A stretch of 64,000 nt of DNA from a virus: positions 1 through 64,000 of IMG/VR virus record IMGVR_UViG_3300025869_000013; one strand, 5' to 3'. Under the pieces are notes generated by a model. It did no database searches. It was given only the letters and a program-made list of their open reading frames with translations, and had not been told where the DNA came from. Every line of letters begins with the position of its first letter. Positions within the stretch are counted from its first letter, which is position 1. Below are positions 40,538 to 50,734 of this stretch, piece after piece. The translations under genes were made by a program, and so were the position numbers.

Positions 40538-41682
40538 TGTCTTGCGCTTCCACCAGAGTTATTAGCTGCAGTTTCTTTATTGTACTCTTTCAAAGCTGTT
40601 TGATATATATTCATATCCTTTTTAGTCTGCCAGTCAGCGGCTACTTCGGCTAGTAAATCAGTGTCATTTTTTAAAGCCTCTAAAAGTATTTTCAAGTTCT
40701 CTTTGCTTAGCTCGCTAGATTCTATAAAACCAGTATCATCGAGGCCTGTCATTTTCTCTAATGCTTTTTTATCTTTCAATTCTATCTTAAAATCAATACC
40801 TCCTTGTGTCGCAGATAGAGCTGCTTCTAAGTCGTCTTTCAAAGAAGTCTCTCCGTACCAAGCGTCTTCAAGAACAGATGTAGCTTTTGCTTTGCTTCCT
40901 CGAAGTTCTTTAGCTAGAGCCTTATGGTGAACATGGTAAGTACCTCTTTCACTAAAATGCTTACCTGTAGAACCAAGGTCATGAGCTTGGATAGAATAAC
41001 CCATTGCACTTTCTTTTCTGACAACAGGACTCATTCCACCTGTTAAAATCTCCTCTGCTCTTCTACGCGAAACCTCCCCAACACCTGGAACATTGAAAAC
41101 CATTTCACCTTTATTTGGTCCGTCTTTAGCTACATAAACATCCGCAGATCCATCTAAAGTATATAGAGCATCTAGTATATCCCTATTCTCCGCGGCTTCA
41201 GGTGATTCTCCTTCAACAGCTTTCCCCCATCCATACTCTTTATGAATTTTATACCCTGTCTCCATAAGGGTTTTCCAAGACTGTAATTGTTGACTCCTCT
41301 CTCCTTGATCTTTCAATAACTTCTGCTGGGTTTTTTTGTCACCTGTTCTAACAGCTTCTAGGTATTCCGCTTGATATCCTTTTTCTAAATCAGAAAATTG
41401 ATCAAATAAATTTGCGTTCGCCCAAGAACCTTTGTCACCCATACCTTCTAAACCTGCATCCCAAGCTCGCTCTCTAGTTTCTGTATCCTCTTGTTTCTCC
41501 GCAATCTGATCTGTTACATCCGTAGCTATATTACTTACCTCACCCGCTATAGCAGCGTTAGTCAAATGTTGACGCGCGGTTTTACCAGATTTGGTATTCA
41601 CTGGGTCAACCCCAGCTTCATATACTCTTTGTTGTGTTGCTCGTGACAACCTATAATTAGGTGCCGATGTTCCTTCTGCCAT
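40534..41682 (-). CDS. Putative internal virion protein, 382 aa
   Basis: Mostly helical, charged, no membrane segments or enzyme motif. It lies between the gp14-like and the giant ejection proteins and overlaps the latter by four bases, which suggests a role in the internal core or ejectosome, comparable to T7 gp15. Glutamine/lysine-rich coils (EAVRTGDKKTQQKLLKDQGERSQQ) support stacking in an oligomer. Assigned by position. Confidence 0.6.
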   Translation of the reverse strand: MAEGTSAPNYRLSRATQQRVYEAGVDPVNTKSGKTARQHLTNAAIAGEVSNIATDVTDQIAEKQEDTETRERAWDAGLEGMGDKGSWANANLFDQFSDLEKGYQAEYLEAVRTGDKKTQQKLLKDQGERSQQLQSWKTLMETGYKIHKEYGWGKAVEGESPEAAENRDILDALYTLDGSADVYVAKDGPNKGEMVFNVPGVGEVSRRRAEEILTGGMSPVVRKESAMGYSIQAHDLGSTGKHFSERGTYHVHHKALAKELRGSKAKATSVLEDAWYGETSLKDDLEAALSATQGGIDFKIELKDKKALEKMTGLDDTGFIESSELSKENLKILLEALKNDTDLLAEVAADWQTKKDMNIYQTALKEYNKETAANNSGGSARQ

Positions 41683-41702
41683 GATATTTAGTTATTCAAA
41701 GT

Positions 41703-42425
41703 TTAACCTCTTGAATCCAACCAGTCTTGGTATCCAAGATTAGTGCCCGAGCTTGCCCACTCATCTTCTAGTACTCCAGGGTCAATATTATCACTACCTC
41801 CTCCACCCCATCCAGCGGCTTGTCCCGCGAAACTAGTTAACCCACTAGCTGCATCACCTATACCAGCCATCATCTGAGCGTTACCCGCAGCTTGCATAGC
41901 TTGAGCGTTCGTCACATCACCCGCGGACATACCCATTAAAGTATCTATCTTACCCATCTGCATGTTTCTACTCATAAGATCACCCTCTCTTTCTAGTCCT
42001 TGTATTCTACTAGCCTCCCCTCGTTCTAACTTCTGATTCTGAGCTTCTTGAGCTCCAATAGAAGCTGAAGCTCTTTGAGCTTGTAAAGAACCTTGGTTAG
42101 CTAAACTCTGTGCTAAAGCCGCTATACCAGACGAACCAGCTGCACCACGCATTTGACCCATGATATTAGCTTGACTCTGCATAGCTTGTTGTTTTTCAAA
42201 CTCCGCTTGCTGTTGGTTGATAGTTAAGTCTTCCATAGTATTCTCCATATTGAGATATGGATTACTAGTATCTAAAGCTTCAAAAGCTTTCTTATGCTTC
42301 TCCATCTCCGCCCTAGCTTTCTCAGCCTCATCAGCAGCAGCGTCAGCAGCTTTTTTACCCTGCACAGCTTTATAAATACCCATGCCAGTGGATACAACAG
42401 CGGACGCAGCCATCACAAAACTCAT
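41703..42425 (-). CDS. Internal virion protein, T7 gp14-like
   Basis: 240 residues. The N-terminal hydrophobic, glycine/alanine-rich segment (AASAVVSTGMGIYKAVQGKKAADAAADEAEKA) is typical of podovirus internal virion protein A, which inserts in the outer membrane during ejection. The middle is an Ala/Gln coiled region (QSLANQGSLQAQRASASIGAQEAQNQ). The C-terminal Gly/Ala segment (ASGLTSFAGQAAGWGGGG) is also typical. It comes just before the large ejection proteins, as in T7-like genomes. Confidence 0.8.
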   Translation of the reverse strand: MSFVMAASAVVSTGMGIYKAVQGKKAADAAADEAEKARAEMEKHKKAFEALDTSNPYLNMENTMEDLTINQQQAEFEKQQAMQSQANIMGQMRGAAGSSGIAALAQSLANQGSLQAQRASASIGAQEAQNQKLERGEASRIQGLEREGDLMSRNMQMGKIDTLMGMSAGDVTNAQAMQAAGNAQMMAGIGDAASGLTSFAGQAAGWGGGGSDNIDPGVLEDEWASSGTNLGYQDWLDSRG

Positions 42426-42428
42426 AGT

Positions 42429-42899
42429 CTATTTATTTTTAATGTATTCTTCATACTCTTTATAATTTATTGCTACGATATCTCTCTCTAGTTTTTCAAC
42501 ATCTTCTGTGTTGCTAGGATTTTTATGGGTGTTATACCATATAGAGTCTTCGTGCGCGTATAATACTCTTTTAATTCCAGGCGTGGAGACGATAAAACAA
42601 GGCGCGATATGATCTATTGTCTCCTCTTCGTTTATAACTGTGATCTTACCAGTAAGCAAAAAACACATGTGTAGATGTTTATGTATAGCACCAACAACTA
42701 CAGTATCTTTATACATAGTCATCTCTCTTACATAAACACCATCCATGAAAAAGTGCCTGATAGGCACTAGCTTACTGTCTGTTACTATAGGTTTATCATC
42801 TGTTCCAACTACTATAGTATCTCCGTTGGCTATAACCTTTAGATCTTGTTCTAATCTAGTAACCGCAGACTTAAAATTTCTTGATACACTACCGTCCAT
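42429..42899 (-). CDS. Cupin-fold protein, 156 aa
   Basis: Residues ~55-130 form a cupin-like double strand pattern: VVGAIHKHLHMCFLLTGKITVINEEE and IVSTPGIKRVLYAHEDSIWYNTHKN, with His residues in the first motif positioned for metal binding. Single-domain, no signal peptide. Located between tail and ejection genes; substrate unknown. Phages carry such proteins as possible tail or sugar-modifying factors. Confidence 0.7.
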   Translation of the reverse strand: MDGSVSRNFKSAVTRLEQDLKVIANGDTIVVGTDDKPIVTDSKLVPIRHFFMDGVYVREMTMYKDTVVVGAIHKHLHMCFLLTGKITVINEEETIDHIAPCFIVSTPGIKRVLYAHEDSIWYNTHKNPSNTEDVEKLERDIVAINYKEYEEYIKNK

Positions 42900-42943
42900 T
42901 ATATTTAATTACATACTAGTATGATAGTTACACTGTATAGCGG

Positions 42944-43303
42944 TTATTTACTGCTATCAAACGTATCGAGGCTTACAGCGAATAACTCGGCTTTGTCTAG
43001 GTCGTCGCAAATAAACTTAGTTTCAGCATAATACCCAAGTATAGAACTCATGTTAACTCTTTCGTCTTTGCGAAATAATATAAAGTTATTATGAACAGCG
43101 CTTGCGTTAGCAAGAGATGTTTCACATCTGATAGTTGGAGTATTACTAGTCGGATTTGTAATCTGCCTTATCTGCCCGATTAACTGAAGATCTTCCCCTT
43201 TCTCAAAACCTCCACTAGGGGTTGTAGCAACAGCGTAGGCTGTGTCTCCAACTTGGCATGATTCATTTAAAGGTGCTGCGAATGTTAGTGTTATATTAGC
43301 CAT
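42944..43303 (-). CDS. Hypothetical virion-associated protein, 119 aa
   Basis: Beta-rich, Ser/Thr/Asn-rich protein (ITLTFAAPLNESCQVGDTAYAV ...). Its ATG touches the stop of the long structural protein upstream. A conserved-sounding DERVNMSSILGYYAETKF segment is in the C-terminal half. Probably a small structural or tail protein. A 44-base AT-rich gap separates it from the cupin gene. Confidence 0.55.
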   Translation of the reverse strand: MANITLTFAAPLNESCQVGDTAYAVATTPSGGFEKGEDLQLIGQIRQITNPTSNTPTIRCETSLANASAVHNNFILFRKDERVNMSSILGYYAETKFICDDLDKAELFAVSLDTFDSSK

Positions 43304-45201
43304 TATGGTGATACTGTTATCATGCTATCTAGGTGTAACCAAACTCTAGCTGAGTTAGTTATCTTAGGTACATTAAGGTACCCTGTTATAATTATGTTTG
43401 GAGAATCGAGAGCAACGTCAACATGAATAGGTTTTACCTTAGGATTGTTAGCCCCTGTGAAAACCATCCTGTGGTCGTTTGTTACCCCGTTATGAGCTTG
43501 GTTTAAAGTTATCGTATGTGCTTTATAAGAAACGCTACTCACCGTTGTGTTGGCTCGTATACCTGTTCCGGTTACAGCCATGTTTTCTAAAATTCCATGT
43601 GAGTTGTTTACCACTAGCGATGTAGAGCTAAGTTGATTTGTATTAACGCTCGTGAGAACGTCTCGAAATCCCCATACAGAATCATTGTGATTGTTAGAAG
43701 CGTTCACAGCTAACGTTTTACCACTACCAGGTGGTATAGTAAAAGAAATCGGCACTACATCTGTTATATTCTTAGCACAGTTTAACCTAGTAGCAGAGGT
43801 TAAATTAACAGCTGTGCTTAACGTCATGTAGTTTCTAGCTGAGGTTCCTACATCTTTAATGGTAGTGTTATGAGGTATACCGCTACCAGTAACCCTCATA
43901 CCAGATTCTAATCTACGGGTTATACTTGGGTCCCTACTTATTATATCAACTTTTGTAGAAGAGCTTTTAGTTATACCGTTTACGGTTACTACGTTTACTT
44001 CGTTGTCCGTGTAGGAGTCTCCAGCAAATCTAATAGGCCTTTTAATAGCTATAGTTGCTGGGGAATATGTGTTAAAATCACCGCTCTCCTCTGATAGTGG
44101 TGTTACGGTTATCGTGTTTGTTCCGTATTGCTTAATCTGAAGATCTCCGTTTGAGGTAGGTACTCCACTTTGTAATGTAGAATTAGCTAGTGAGGTTAGT
44201 ATTATGTTGTAATCAGTAGAACTATCCCCACCAGGTATTTTAATCTGTGTCTCTTGAACTCCTCCACTACCCGTGTTACCAGCTTTATTTGCGGCGCCAG
44301 CCTGAAAGGATCCATTGCTAAAATTATAAAAGTGGTTTGTAGAAGCGTTTTGTATAGTCATAGTGTACTGGGTATTAACAGCTCCTACAACTGTAACCGT
44401 TGTTTCCCCGCCTTGATATCCTATAGGGGATGATACGTTAACACCGTGTATAGTATTAGTATCAACCGTGTCTATCAACTGCTCCGTGTAATCTATCGTA
44501 AAATAATTACCGAAATCACATGGTGTATAAAAATTAGCTCCAGATGGAGCTGTGTAATAAATGGTAAATATTTTATTATTACCAGTGGTTGGAGTGCTGA
44601 CGTAACATTGAAAATAACCTAAAACATCCTCGATATCCGCGCTTGGTGTTATAGTTGGATTAAGTATAGTGTAACCTGAGTCTGGATTTACAACTAGCTT
44701 AAACACTAAAAAGTTCTGTAAATCATTTTGATAGTGTTTGTAGTTTTTAATCCAAGGCACCGTAGGGCTAGAGCCAGTTTGCTGGTTTGTCACAGTCTCA
44801 GCAGATGTAGTTACCGTGAGCGTTGAATTTGGAGAATGTGGATATTGAACTCTAGCACAAACCCCAGATATATTTTGCGTTACTGGGTTATCCGGGTTTT
44901 CGTCTATATCTATGTTTACCGTTGTGTCAGCGTCGAATGTGCTAGAATAGAATTCAGCTGTTGCACGAACATTAGCTCCATGTTGAGTGAAGGTGACAGA
45001 TTTTATTTGAGAATCAACGTTACCCAACACCCACTTATTGCTTGTGAAACTTGCAGGGTACGCCCCGCCAATCATAAAATTTTCTGGAGTAATAGAGTAG
45101 CTAGCCGATATTGGGGTTATTGTTATAAATAAACCCGATACGGTTACTTCTGTTCCTACATTCACGGTTGTAGTAGGAGTATTTGTTGTCCAGTTTGGCA
45201 T
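43303..45201 (-). CDS. Putative structural/fibre protein with Ig-like repeats, 632 aa
   Basis: Beta-rich throughout, with Thr/Ser/Asn and repeated patterns TVNVGTEVTVSGLFITITP, SPIGYQGGETTVTVVGAVNTQYTMTI, and GMRVTGSGIPHNTTIKDV / MAVTGTGIRANTTVSSV (two copies of the same G-x-G-I-x-x-x-T-T-V unit). Composition matches Ig-like or adhesion domains of phage surface proteins. Position after the stabilisation protein suggests a virion decoration or tail needle role. Confidence 0.65.
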   Translation of the reverse strand: MPNWTTNTPTTTVNVGTEVTVSGLFITITPISASYSITPENFMIGGAYPASFTSNKWVLGNVDSQIKSVTFTQHGANVRATAEFYSSTFDADTTVNIDIDENPDNPVTQNISGVCARVQYPHSPNSTLTVTTSAETVTNQQTGSSPTVPWIKNYKHYQNDLQNFLVFKLVVNPDSGYTILNPTITPSADIEDVLGYFQCYVSTPTTGNNKIFTIYYTAPSGANFYTPCDFGNYFTIDYTEQLIDTVDTNTIHGVNVSSPIGYQGGETTVTVVGAVNTQYTMTIQNASTNHFYNFSNGSFQAGAANKAGNTGSGGVQETQIKIPGGDSSTDYNIILTSLANSTLQSGVPTSNGDLQIKQYGTNTITVTPLSEESGDFNTYSPATIAIKRPIRFAGDSYTDNEVNVVTVNGITKSSSTKVDIISRDPSITRRLESGMRVTGSGIPHNTTIKDVGTSARNYMTLSTAVNLTSATRLNCAKNITDVVPISFTIPPGSGKTLAVNASNNHNDSVWGFRDVLTSVNTNQLSSTSLVVNNSHGILENMAVTGTGIRANTTVSSVSYKAHTITLNQAHNGVTNDHRMVFTGANNPKVKPIHVDVALDSPNIIITGYLNVPKITNSARVWLHLDSMITVSP

Positions 45202-45220
45202 GTTTATTTATATATATTTA

Positions 45221-48200
45221 TTAATCCCAATCACTTCCATCGCTACCGGTAGAACTGTTAGCAAGCGATATAGTAATAGTACCACTAGCTGATCCACTGT
45301 AAGCGGCTGTTGCTGTACCTAATCCTTGAGTAGAAAAATTAGCGGTACTAGATACCGTATTATCTCCACTAGGTATTCCAAACCATTTTCCCTCTTTGTC
45401 TTTAAACTCAGTTTCCGAAGCTGTTTGTAGATCTGTTTTCATGCTACTTAGATACCAACCTTTTTTAGCAACTAAATTAAAGTACTCACCGTCTGTTACG
45501 TTATCAGTTTCAGTAACACCTTCATTAGTGTCATCCCAAACACCATTCAGCAAACTCACGTTGTCAATATCAGTAAACGAAGTTACTCTAGCTTGAGACC
45601 CTTCATAGTTCACAGCGTTAAAGCTTTTTACTTTACCACTAGTGTCTCCAAATATAGTTGTCACGCTAGATTCATATTGACTACCATAAAAATTATTATA
45701 AAGAGAGTTAGTATGGTGCACCCATAAATCTCCATTAGCAAACGTGTAATAGTCGTTATTTAAACTAACGCCAGTTTGTGGTTGAAAGCTTTTGAAACTT
45801 ACCCAAGAGTTACTTCTTTCGCTAAAAGATGCGGTGTTAAGAATCTTAGATGTTAGATTGTACTCTTTAGCCATAGTGTCAAAAGTACCCAACACCTTGC
45901 CGCTAACTTGCTTTAACGTAGAGAAGTATCCTTCCATACCTATATCTGATATAGGTCTTATACCTTCCCCAGAAAGGGCTAAAACTCTACCTCTATTAAC
46001 ATCTGTAAAGTAAGCTGTTGAAGGTGATACAGCTAAAGACTCGGGGTTTTTAGATATACCGTAATTACCTACGTATGGAGTTACATCACCAACAGTGGCA
46101 TTGCTGGATATCAACTGAGGGTTACCATCAGCGTTATATAAAGCGTCTTTATTTGTTACACCTCTTAAAACCCTATCTTCGCAGAACATAACAAGTCTAG
46201 TATCTCTATTAAGTAGAGCTTGTAAACTTCCATAAACTGGATTCAAGTCTTTAGTGATCTTTTCTCCCGCGATAAATTGATTTGTCTCGTTTATACCTGA
46301 AGTAGAGTTATATATACCAGACCAGATTAAACCATGTTTTCTCCTCTCTTCTTTAACCTGCTCAGCTAGTACTGTAGAGGCTTTAACTCCATTGTCCATC
46401 TGTGGAGCGTTGTAATCGTCTCGCACTCTGTCTGATTCAACACCGTTGCCAAAGCTCCAGCAGTTGTTCCAAGGTAAAACATGGGAGACATAGGGTAAAC
46501 CAGGGATGCTCTCCAAAGTAACGTAACTTTGACTTTGAACACCACTTAATTGTAGCCTTGTTTCTCTACCACTTGGAGTGGTTATTGTAACATAAGTATT
46601 ACTAGCCGCGTCAAAAGTGCTTGCGGTAATATTAGAATCTGTGTTTATCTTTAATTTATCCCAGCTAGTTACCGTGTGAGTTGTAGCACCAAGCGTAAAA
46701 GTTGAGTTTGTTGGAATAAGATCTTCATCTGTCTCAGATGTTACACCTAAAGGAATTATATCGCTAGCTTGGTAGTATATATCTATATCTACGCTTTCTT
46801 TAGGTTTAGTCTCCCAAACAGCTGGATTACTCACAAACCCTCCACTTATATCGTTTCCATCGTCATCTATAGTAGTGGGTATTAGTATCTCTATAGCGTC
46901 AGCATTTGTACCATCGTGGCGTATAGCTCTTGTTGCTGTTATACCACCTCCAGAGTTTTGAGTGCCAGTGGTAGGCGTGTACCCGCTTGGGCCACTACCG
47001 AATGGTGGGGTAACCTTTATAGACCACTTTTGACGTAAATTATCACTATCCCATTGACCGTCTGAGCCAGGGGTTTTATAGTTCCGTATACCGTAATGAC
47101 CGTGACGATACATTGAGTTAAGATATCCAACGCCTGAAGCACCAGATCCGTCGTTGAAAATCTCATTATCATTACTATAATTATCTGAGTCACCCGTTAT
47201 AATATCCCAATTAGAGTGCACCGTATACGGAGTGCTGTCTGGATCGAGTTTAAATCTAAACTTAGCGCCAGGTCTGTAAAGTTTTTCTATAAAATCTGCT
47301 GGTGAGTTACCTGTTCCATTGAAACTAGGATCATACGCTATACGCGTTACTTGATTAGCCTCCGAGTCGTTAATTTGAGCGAGCTGCTGTCCGCTTGCAA
47401 AGGAGGCTCCATTAACAGCCCAATTCTCTGCGTGATCAGTAAAGCCACTCCATGAAATATCCATATATCCCCAAGTAGAGTCTACAAACAAACCTCTGCC
47501 TGGTTTTGCCATGCCTTGAGTACCACTAGCGCCGGAGGTGCCGTCATCTGAAGCGTTTGTTAACCAAGAGGTTATTAAAGCGTTTGAGCCAGAACCCGGC
47601 TCGTAACCAGGAACATTCACTAACCATCCATCCATATTCCAAACACCTCCAGAAAATGTTGGAAGTTCGTCAAGGGGGCTCTCAGCACTGTTAGTTCCAT
47701 CTCCATAATCTTCATGCCAGCGGCCATTAGCGTAAGCACCATCGTAAACGTTACCAGGTAAATGTTGCTTTCTACCACTCCAAGAATAAGCAGAAGCTCT
47801 ATCTATAAAGAATTTACCAGAGTTATTTTTCCAAAAATCTACGCTTTCACTTCCGCCATCATTTAAAGCAGCGCCACCTGCGTTAGCGTCAAGAATCAAA
47901 TTGTCACCAGTAACACCTGAAGTATCGCTCCAAGTGTAAGGTGATCCACCGCCAAACGAGTTAGTGTGCTCAGTGGGATGGTTTACGCTAGGGGTAGTAA
48001 ACCAAGTTTCACTAGATACAAGAGATGTCGGTTGAGAAAAAACGCCGTCAATATAACAGTTGTTATTTATATACGCTAATTCTTGACTGTTATAAACAAT
48101 AAAATCGTCACCTTCAAAAGACGTTATAAAATTAGTTACATCAAGATCTTTAGCGATCTTAACAAAAAACCTACCGTCAAACTCAGGTCTAGATTTAATA

Positions 48201-50731
48201 GCTCCTTTGAAAACTTGTAACCTAAGACTATCTATTCTATTTTCATACGTATTTGCATCGCCTGCTGTGGTGGCAAAAGCCAAATCGTTGCTTATAGATC
48301 CATGTAGGTGGAAAAGTATCTTTCCATTACTCTTTGTTACCTTGTCTACATCGTAAAACCTAGACTGCGTACCAGCTACGTCATCTGTATCAGAAAACCT
48401 AAGCCTAAAATAACTAGTAAGCATAGAGTCACTATCCAACTCTTGCCCAAGAGAACTTGAGTCGTTGTCAAATATAGATATAACTCTAGTGCCTATCAAA
48501 GGATAGCCACCTTCATCTGTACCTATGTTGCTGTTGCTACCGCTGTTATTTTCAATATCACCGATATGTCTATATAGTGTTTTTATAAAATCTGGAGCTT
48601 CATTTTCTATAGCGAGTATCTTGTATTCCTTGCTGCTTGCAACTGGAATATTGTTACCATGTGCTTTCTTTAAATATAAAAACGTTTCTTCATCAAGTTT
48701 ATTTCTTTCTGAAGAGGGAAAAGATATCCAAATGTTACCATCAGCAGCGTTATACCACCTATCCATAGCTAAGGTGTAATATTCTACCGTGGGTTCTTTA
48801 ATGTAAAAAGAATAGTACTTAGCCCAAGTCGGAGGAGGAGGTCCTTTGATGTCCAAAGCAACCTTTAACCTGTTATACATAGGAGCTAAATCAACTCCCA
48901 CATGTGTGGATTGTTTTGTGTTTGTTAATACAGGTGTCTCTCGACCATATTCGTCGCTGAAAACAATTCCAACTTGATACTGCCTTAATGACTTTACGCT
49001 AGGTCTAGCGCTAACACCAATAGCGCCTACTGGCGTAGATGTGGTTGTTACGCTCGCGTGAGACTCTTCGTTTACATTGTAGTTTTGTAAGTAGTTTCCA
49101 TATATAATTCTATTAGCGGATACTTCTTGAGCAAGAGCTACTCGAGGCACATTATCCCATGGACGCAAAAGTTGATTAGATGGTACCACTGCGTGAACCA
49201 TATCAGTTTGCATTTCATATGATGTTACCGTTGGCTTAACGGTTTCAACCGTATACACAGTTGGGTTGTTCGTCTCTTTGTATAGTAAATCTATATCTGT
49301 TACTCCATAAGGTAGATTCGCGGGTACGTAATTCTCTAACGTTAAATTACGCACGCGATTAGCCATACCTTCGTTATAACCATCTTGAGCCGAGTAGTTA
49401 TACATACCCGGTATAAAAGCTATCTCAGACCAAGGTGCGAAGGTGGAATACTCTCCATCTTGATATTTATACCTATAGCAAAATCTAACAAATTTATCAT
49501 CTAAAAACGCTTCTCTAGTGATTAAGTCTACCGTCCAGTCGTTTACTGTTGATATTAAATCCGCGGATATAGTAAGAACCTTAAATTCATATCCACTGTT
49601 AAAAGCAATCTCTTCAACAGAACTAGTTGTAGACAAAACCTCCAACTTTATATCATAAGATCCGCTAGCTGTTGTCGCACCGCTTAAAGCTGTAAAACTA
49701 ACTATGTCACCCGTGCGAAAGTCTACTGGAAAGCTAAAAGTTAAACCTGTTATAACGCTACCGACGGGATACAAGCCAGCCCATATAATAGTTGAGTTTA
49801 CAATTCCAGATACTGGATTTGTTCGTGAATCAGCAGTGCTAAACGCGCTAACCTTTAAAGCTTGTAAAGGTGGTTTACGTATAACGGTTATATCTTTAAG
49901 GGCTATAAATCTAGGGTAATCAGTCCCGCCGTCATCGTATGTAATGATCTCTAAATCATTAGAAGTACCGGGTGTTACCCTAATAAACCTAGTATGATAA
50001 TCAGCGTTATCCCCTGACGGTAAAGTGGCTGGAACTGCTGATGCTCCACCTGTTCCGCGGATAGATCTAGTTATATTAATCCTTTTAGGTTCAGTAGCGT
50101 TGTCTGTCCAAAAAAGATTGTCATCCAGAATATTTATACCTGTAATAAGTTTTTCTGGAAAGTTTAAGGTTTTACGGTGTGTAAGTACTAGTGGATTTGG
50201 TAGAGGCGCGGCAGCGTCTAATGTCACCGTTGGTGTTCCTGATGGATCTACCTCTGTGACTTTATACGTGGTGATACCAGCTTCAAATATCATACCAGGT
50301 CTTATGGTCTTGGCTTCCGCTGAAGTCACGGTGAAAGTAGAGGCGGTTCCGCTTAATCCTGTTTTTTTAACCGAGTATATATCTACAAAAACGTATGTAA
50401 TAAGATTTAAAATAGGATCATACTGTAGAATATAGTCTTTTTTTACATCTCCTCCACCTGAATTTATAAAATAATAAATCTTATCAGTGGAAGGATGGCT
50501 TACAATACCAACGCAAATATCATTTGCATGTGGAGTAGGGTAAATACCTCCTCCAACAACGTTAGTTATTTTTGTGTTACCTTTTATATTCTGTAATGAA
50601 CCTACATCTCCCGTGCTGGAAGTTTGTATCTGTACATTTAAAGCGTCTCTGTATTCACCAGGTGGAATGACTCTTTCATCAGAGTCTTTATTCATCTTCG
50701 CTTTAAGAAAATTACGTTTTAACTCTGCCAT
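45221..50731 (-). CDS. Tail stabilisation / tail tubular protein B-like, 1836 aa
   Basis: The N-terminal block NFLKAKMNKDSDERVIPPGEYRDALNVQI followed by TSSTGDVGSLQNIKGNTKI is characteristic of the P22 gp10-like / 'stabilization protein' family of podoviruses. Propeller-like segments follow (ILDDNLFWTDNATEPKRINIT, TLENYVPANLPYGVTDIDLLYKET). It is much longer than usual because of a large insertion (about 800-1400, Trp/Gly/Ser-rich) that looks like a surface domain. It follows the connector gene directly. It closes the head-tail junction in relatives. Confidence 0.8.
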   Translation of the reverse strand: MAELKRNFLKAKMNKDSDERVIPPGEYRDALNVQIQTSSTGDVGSLQNIKGNTKITNVVGGGIYPTPHANDICVGIVSHPSTDKIYYFINSGGGDVKKDYILQYDPILNLITYVFVDIYSVKKTGLSGTASTFTVTSAEAKTIRPGMIFEAGITTYKVTEVDPSGTPTVTLDAAAPLPNPLVLTHRKTLNFPEKLITGINILDDNLFWTDNATEPKRINITRSIRGTGGASAVPATLPSGDNADYHTRFIRVTPGTSNDLEIITYDDGGTDYPRFIALKDITVIRKPPLQALKVSAFSTADSRTNPVSGIVNSTIIWAGLYPVGSVITGLTFSFPVDFRTGDIVSFTALSGATTASGSYDIKLEVLSTTSSVEEIAFNSGYEFKVLTISADLISTVNDWTVDLITREAFLDDKFVRFCYRYKYQDGEYSTFAPWSEIAFIPGMYNYSAQDGYNEGMANRVRNLTLENYVPANLPYGVTDIDLLYKETNNPTVYTVETVKPTVTSYEMQTDMVHAVVPSNQLLRPWDNVPRVALAQEVSANRIIYGNYLQNYNVNEESHASVTTTSTPVGAIGVSARPSVKSLRQYQVGIVFSDEYGRETPVLTNTKQSTHVGVDLAPMYNRLKVALDIKGPPPPTWAKYYSFYIKEPTVEYYTLAMDRWYNAADGNIWISFPSSERNKLDEETFLYLKKAHGNNIPVASSKEYKILAIENEAPDFIKTLYRHIGDIENNSGSNSNIGTDEGGYPLIGTRVISIFDNDSSSLGQELDSDSMLTSYFRLRFSDTDDVAGTQSRFYDVDKVTKSNGKILFHLHGSISNDLAFATTAGDANTYENRIDSLRLQVFKGAIKSRPEFDGRFFVKIAKDLDVTNFITSFEGDDFIVYNSQELAYINNNCYIDGVFSQPTSLVSSETWFTTPSVNHPTEHTNSFGGGSPYTWSDTSGVTGDNLILDANAGGAALNDGGSESVDFWKNNSGKFFIDRASAYSWSGRKQHLPGNVYDGAYANGRWHEDYGDGTNSAESPLDELPTFSGGVWNMDGWLVNVPGYEPGSGSNALITSWLTNASDDGTSGASGTQGMAKPGRGLFVDSTWGYMDISWSGFTDHAENWAVNGASFASGQQLAQINDSEANQVTRIAYDPSFNGTGNSPADFIEKLYRPGAKFRFKLDPDSTPYTVHSNWDIITGDSDNYSNDNEIFNDGSGASGVGYLNSMYRHGHYGIRNYKTPGSDGQWDSDNLRQKWSIKVTPPFGSGPSGYTPTTGTQNSGGGITATRAIRHDGTNADAIEILIPTTIDDDGNDISGGFVSNPAVWETKPKESVDIDIYYQASDIIPLGVTSETDEDLIPTNSTFTLGATTHTVTSWDKLKINTDSNITASTFDAASNTYVTITTPSGRETRLQLSGVQSQSYVTLESIPGLPYVSHVLPWNNCWSFGNGVESDRVRDDYNAPQMDNGVKASTVLAEQVKEERRKHGLIWSGIYNSTSGINETNQFIAGEKITKDLNPVYGSLQALLNRDTRLVMFCEDRVLRGVTNKDALYNADGNPQLISSNATVGDVTPYVGNYGISKNPESLAVSPSTAYFTDVNRGRVLALSGEGIRPISDIGMEGYFSTLKQVSGKVLGTFDTMAKEYNLTSKILNTASFSERSNSWVSFKSFQPQTGVSLNNDYYTFANGDLWVHHTNSLYNNFYGSQYESSVTTIFGDTSGKVKSFNAVNYEGSQARVTSFTDIDNVSLLNGVWDDTNEGVTETDNVTDGEYFNLVAKKGWYLSSMKTDLQTASETEFKDKEGKWFGIPSGDNTVSSTANFSTQGLGTATAAYSGSASGTITISLANSSTGSDGSDWD

Positions 50732-50734
50732 ACT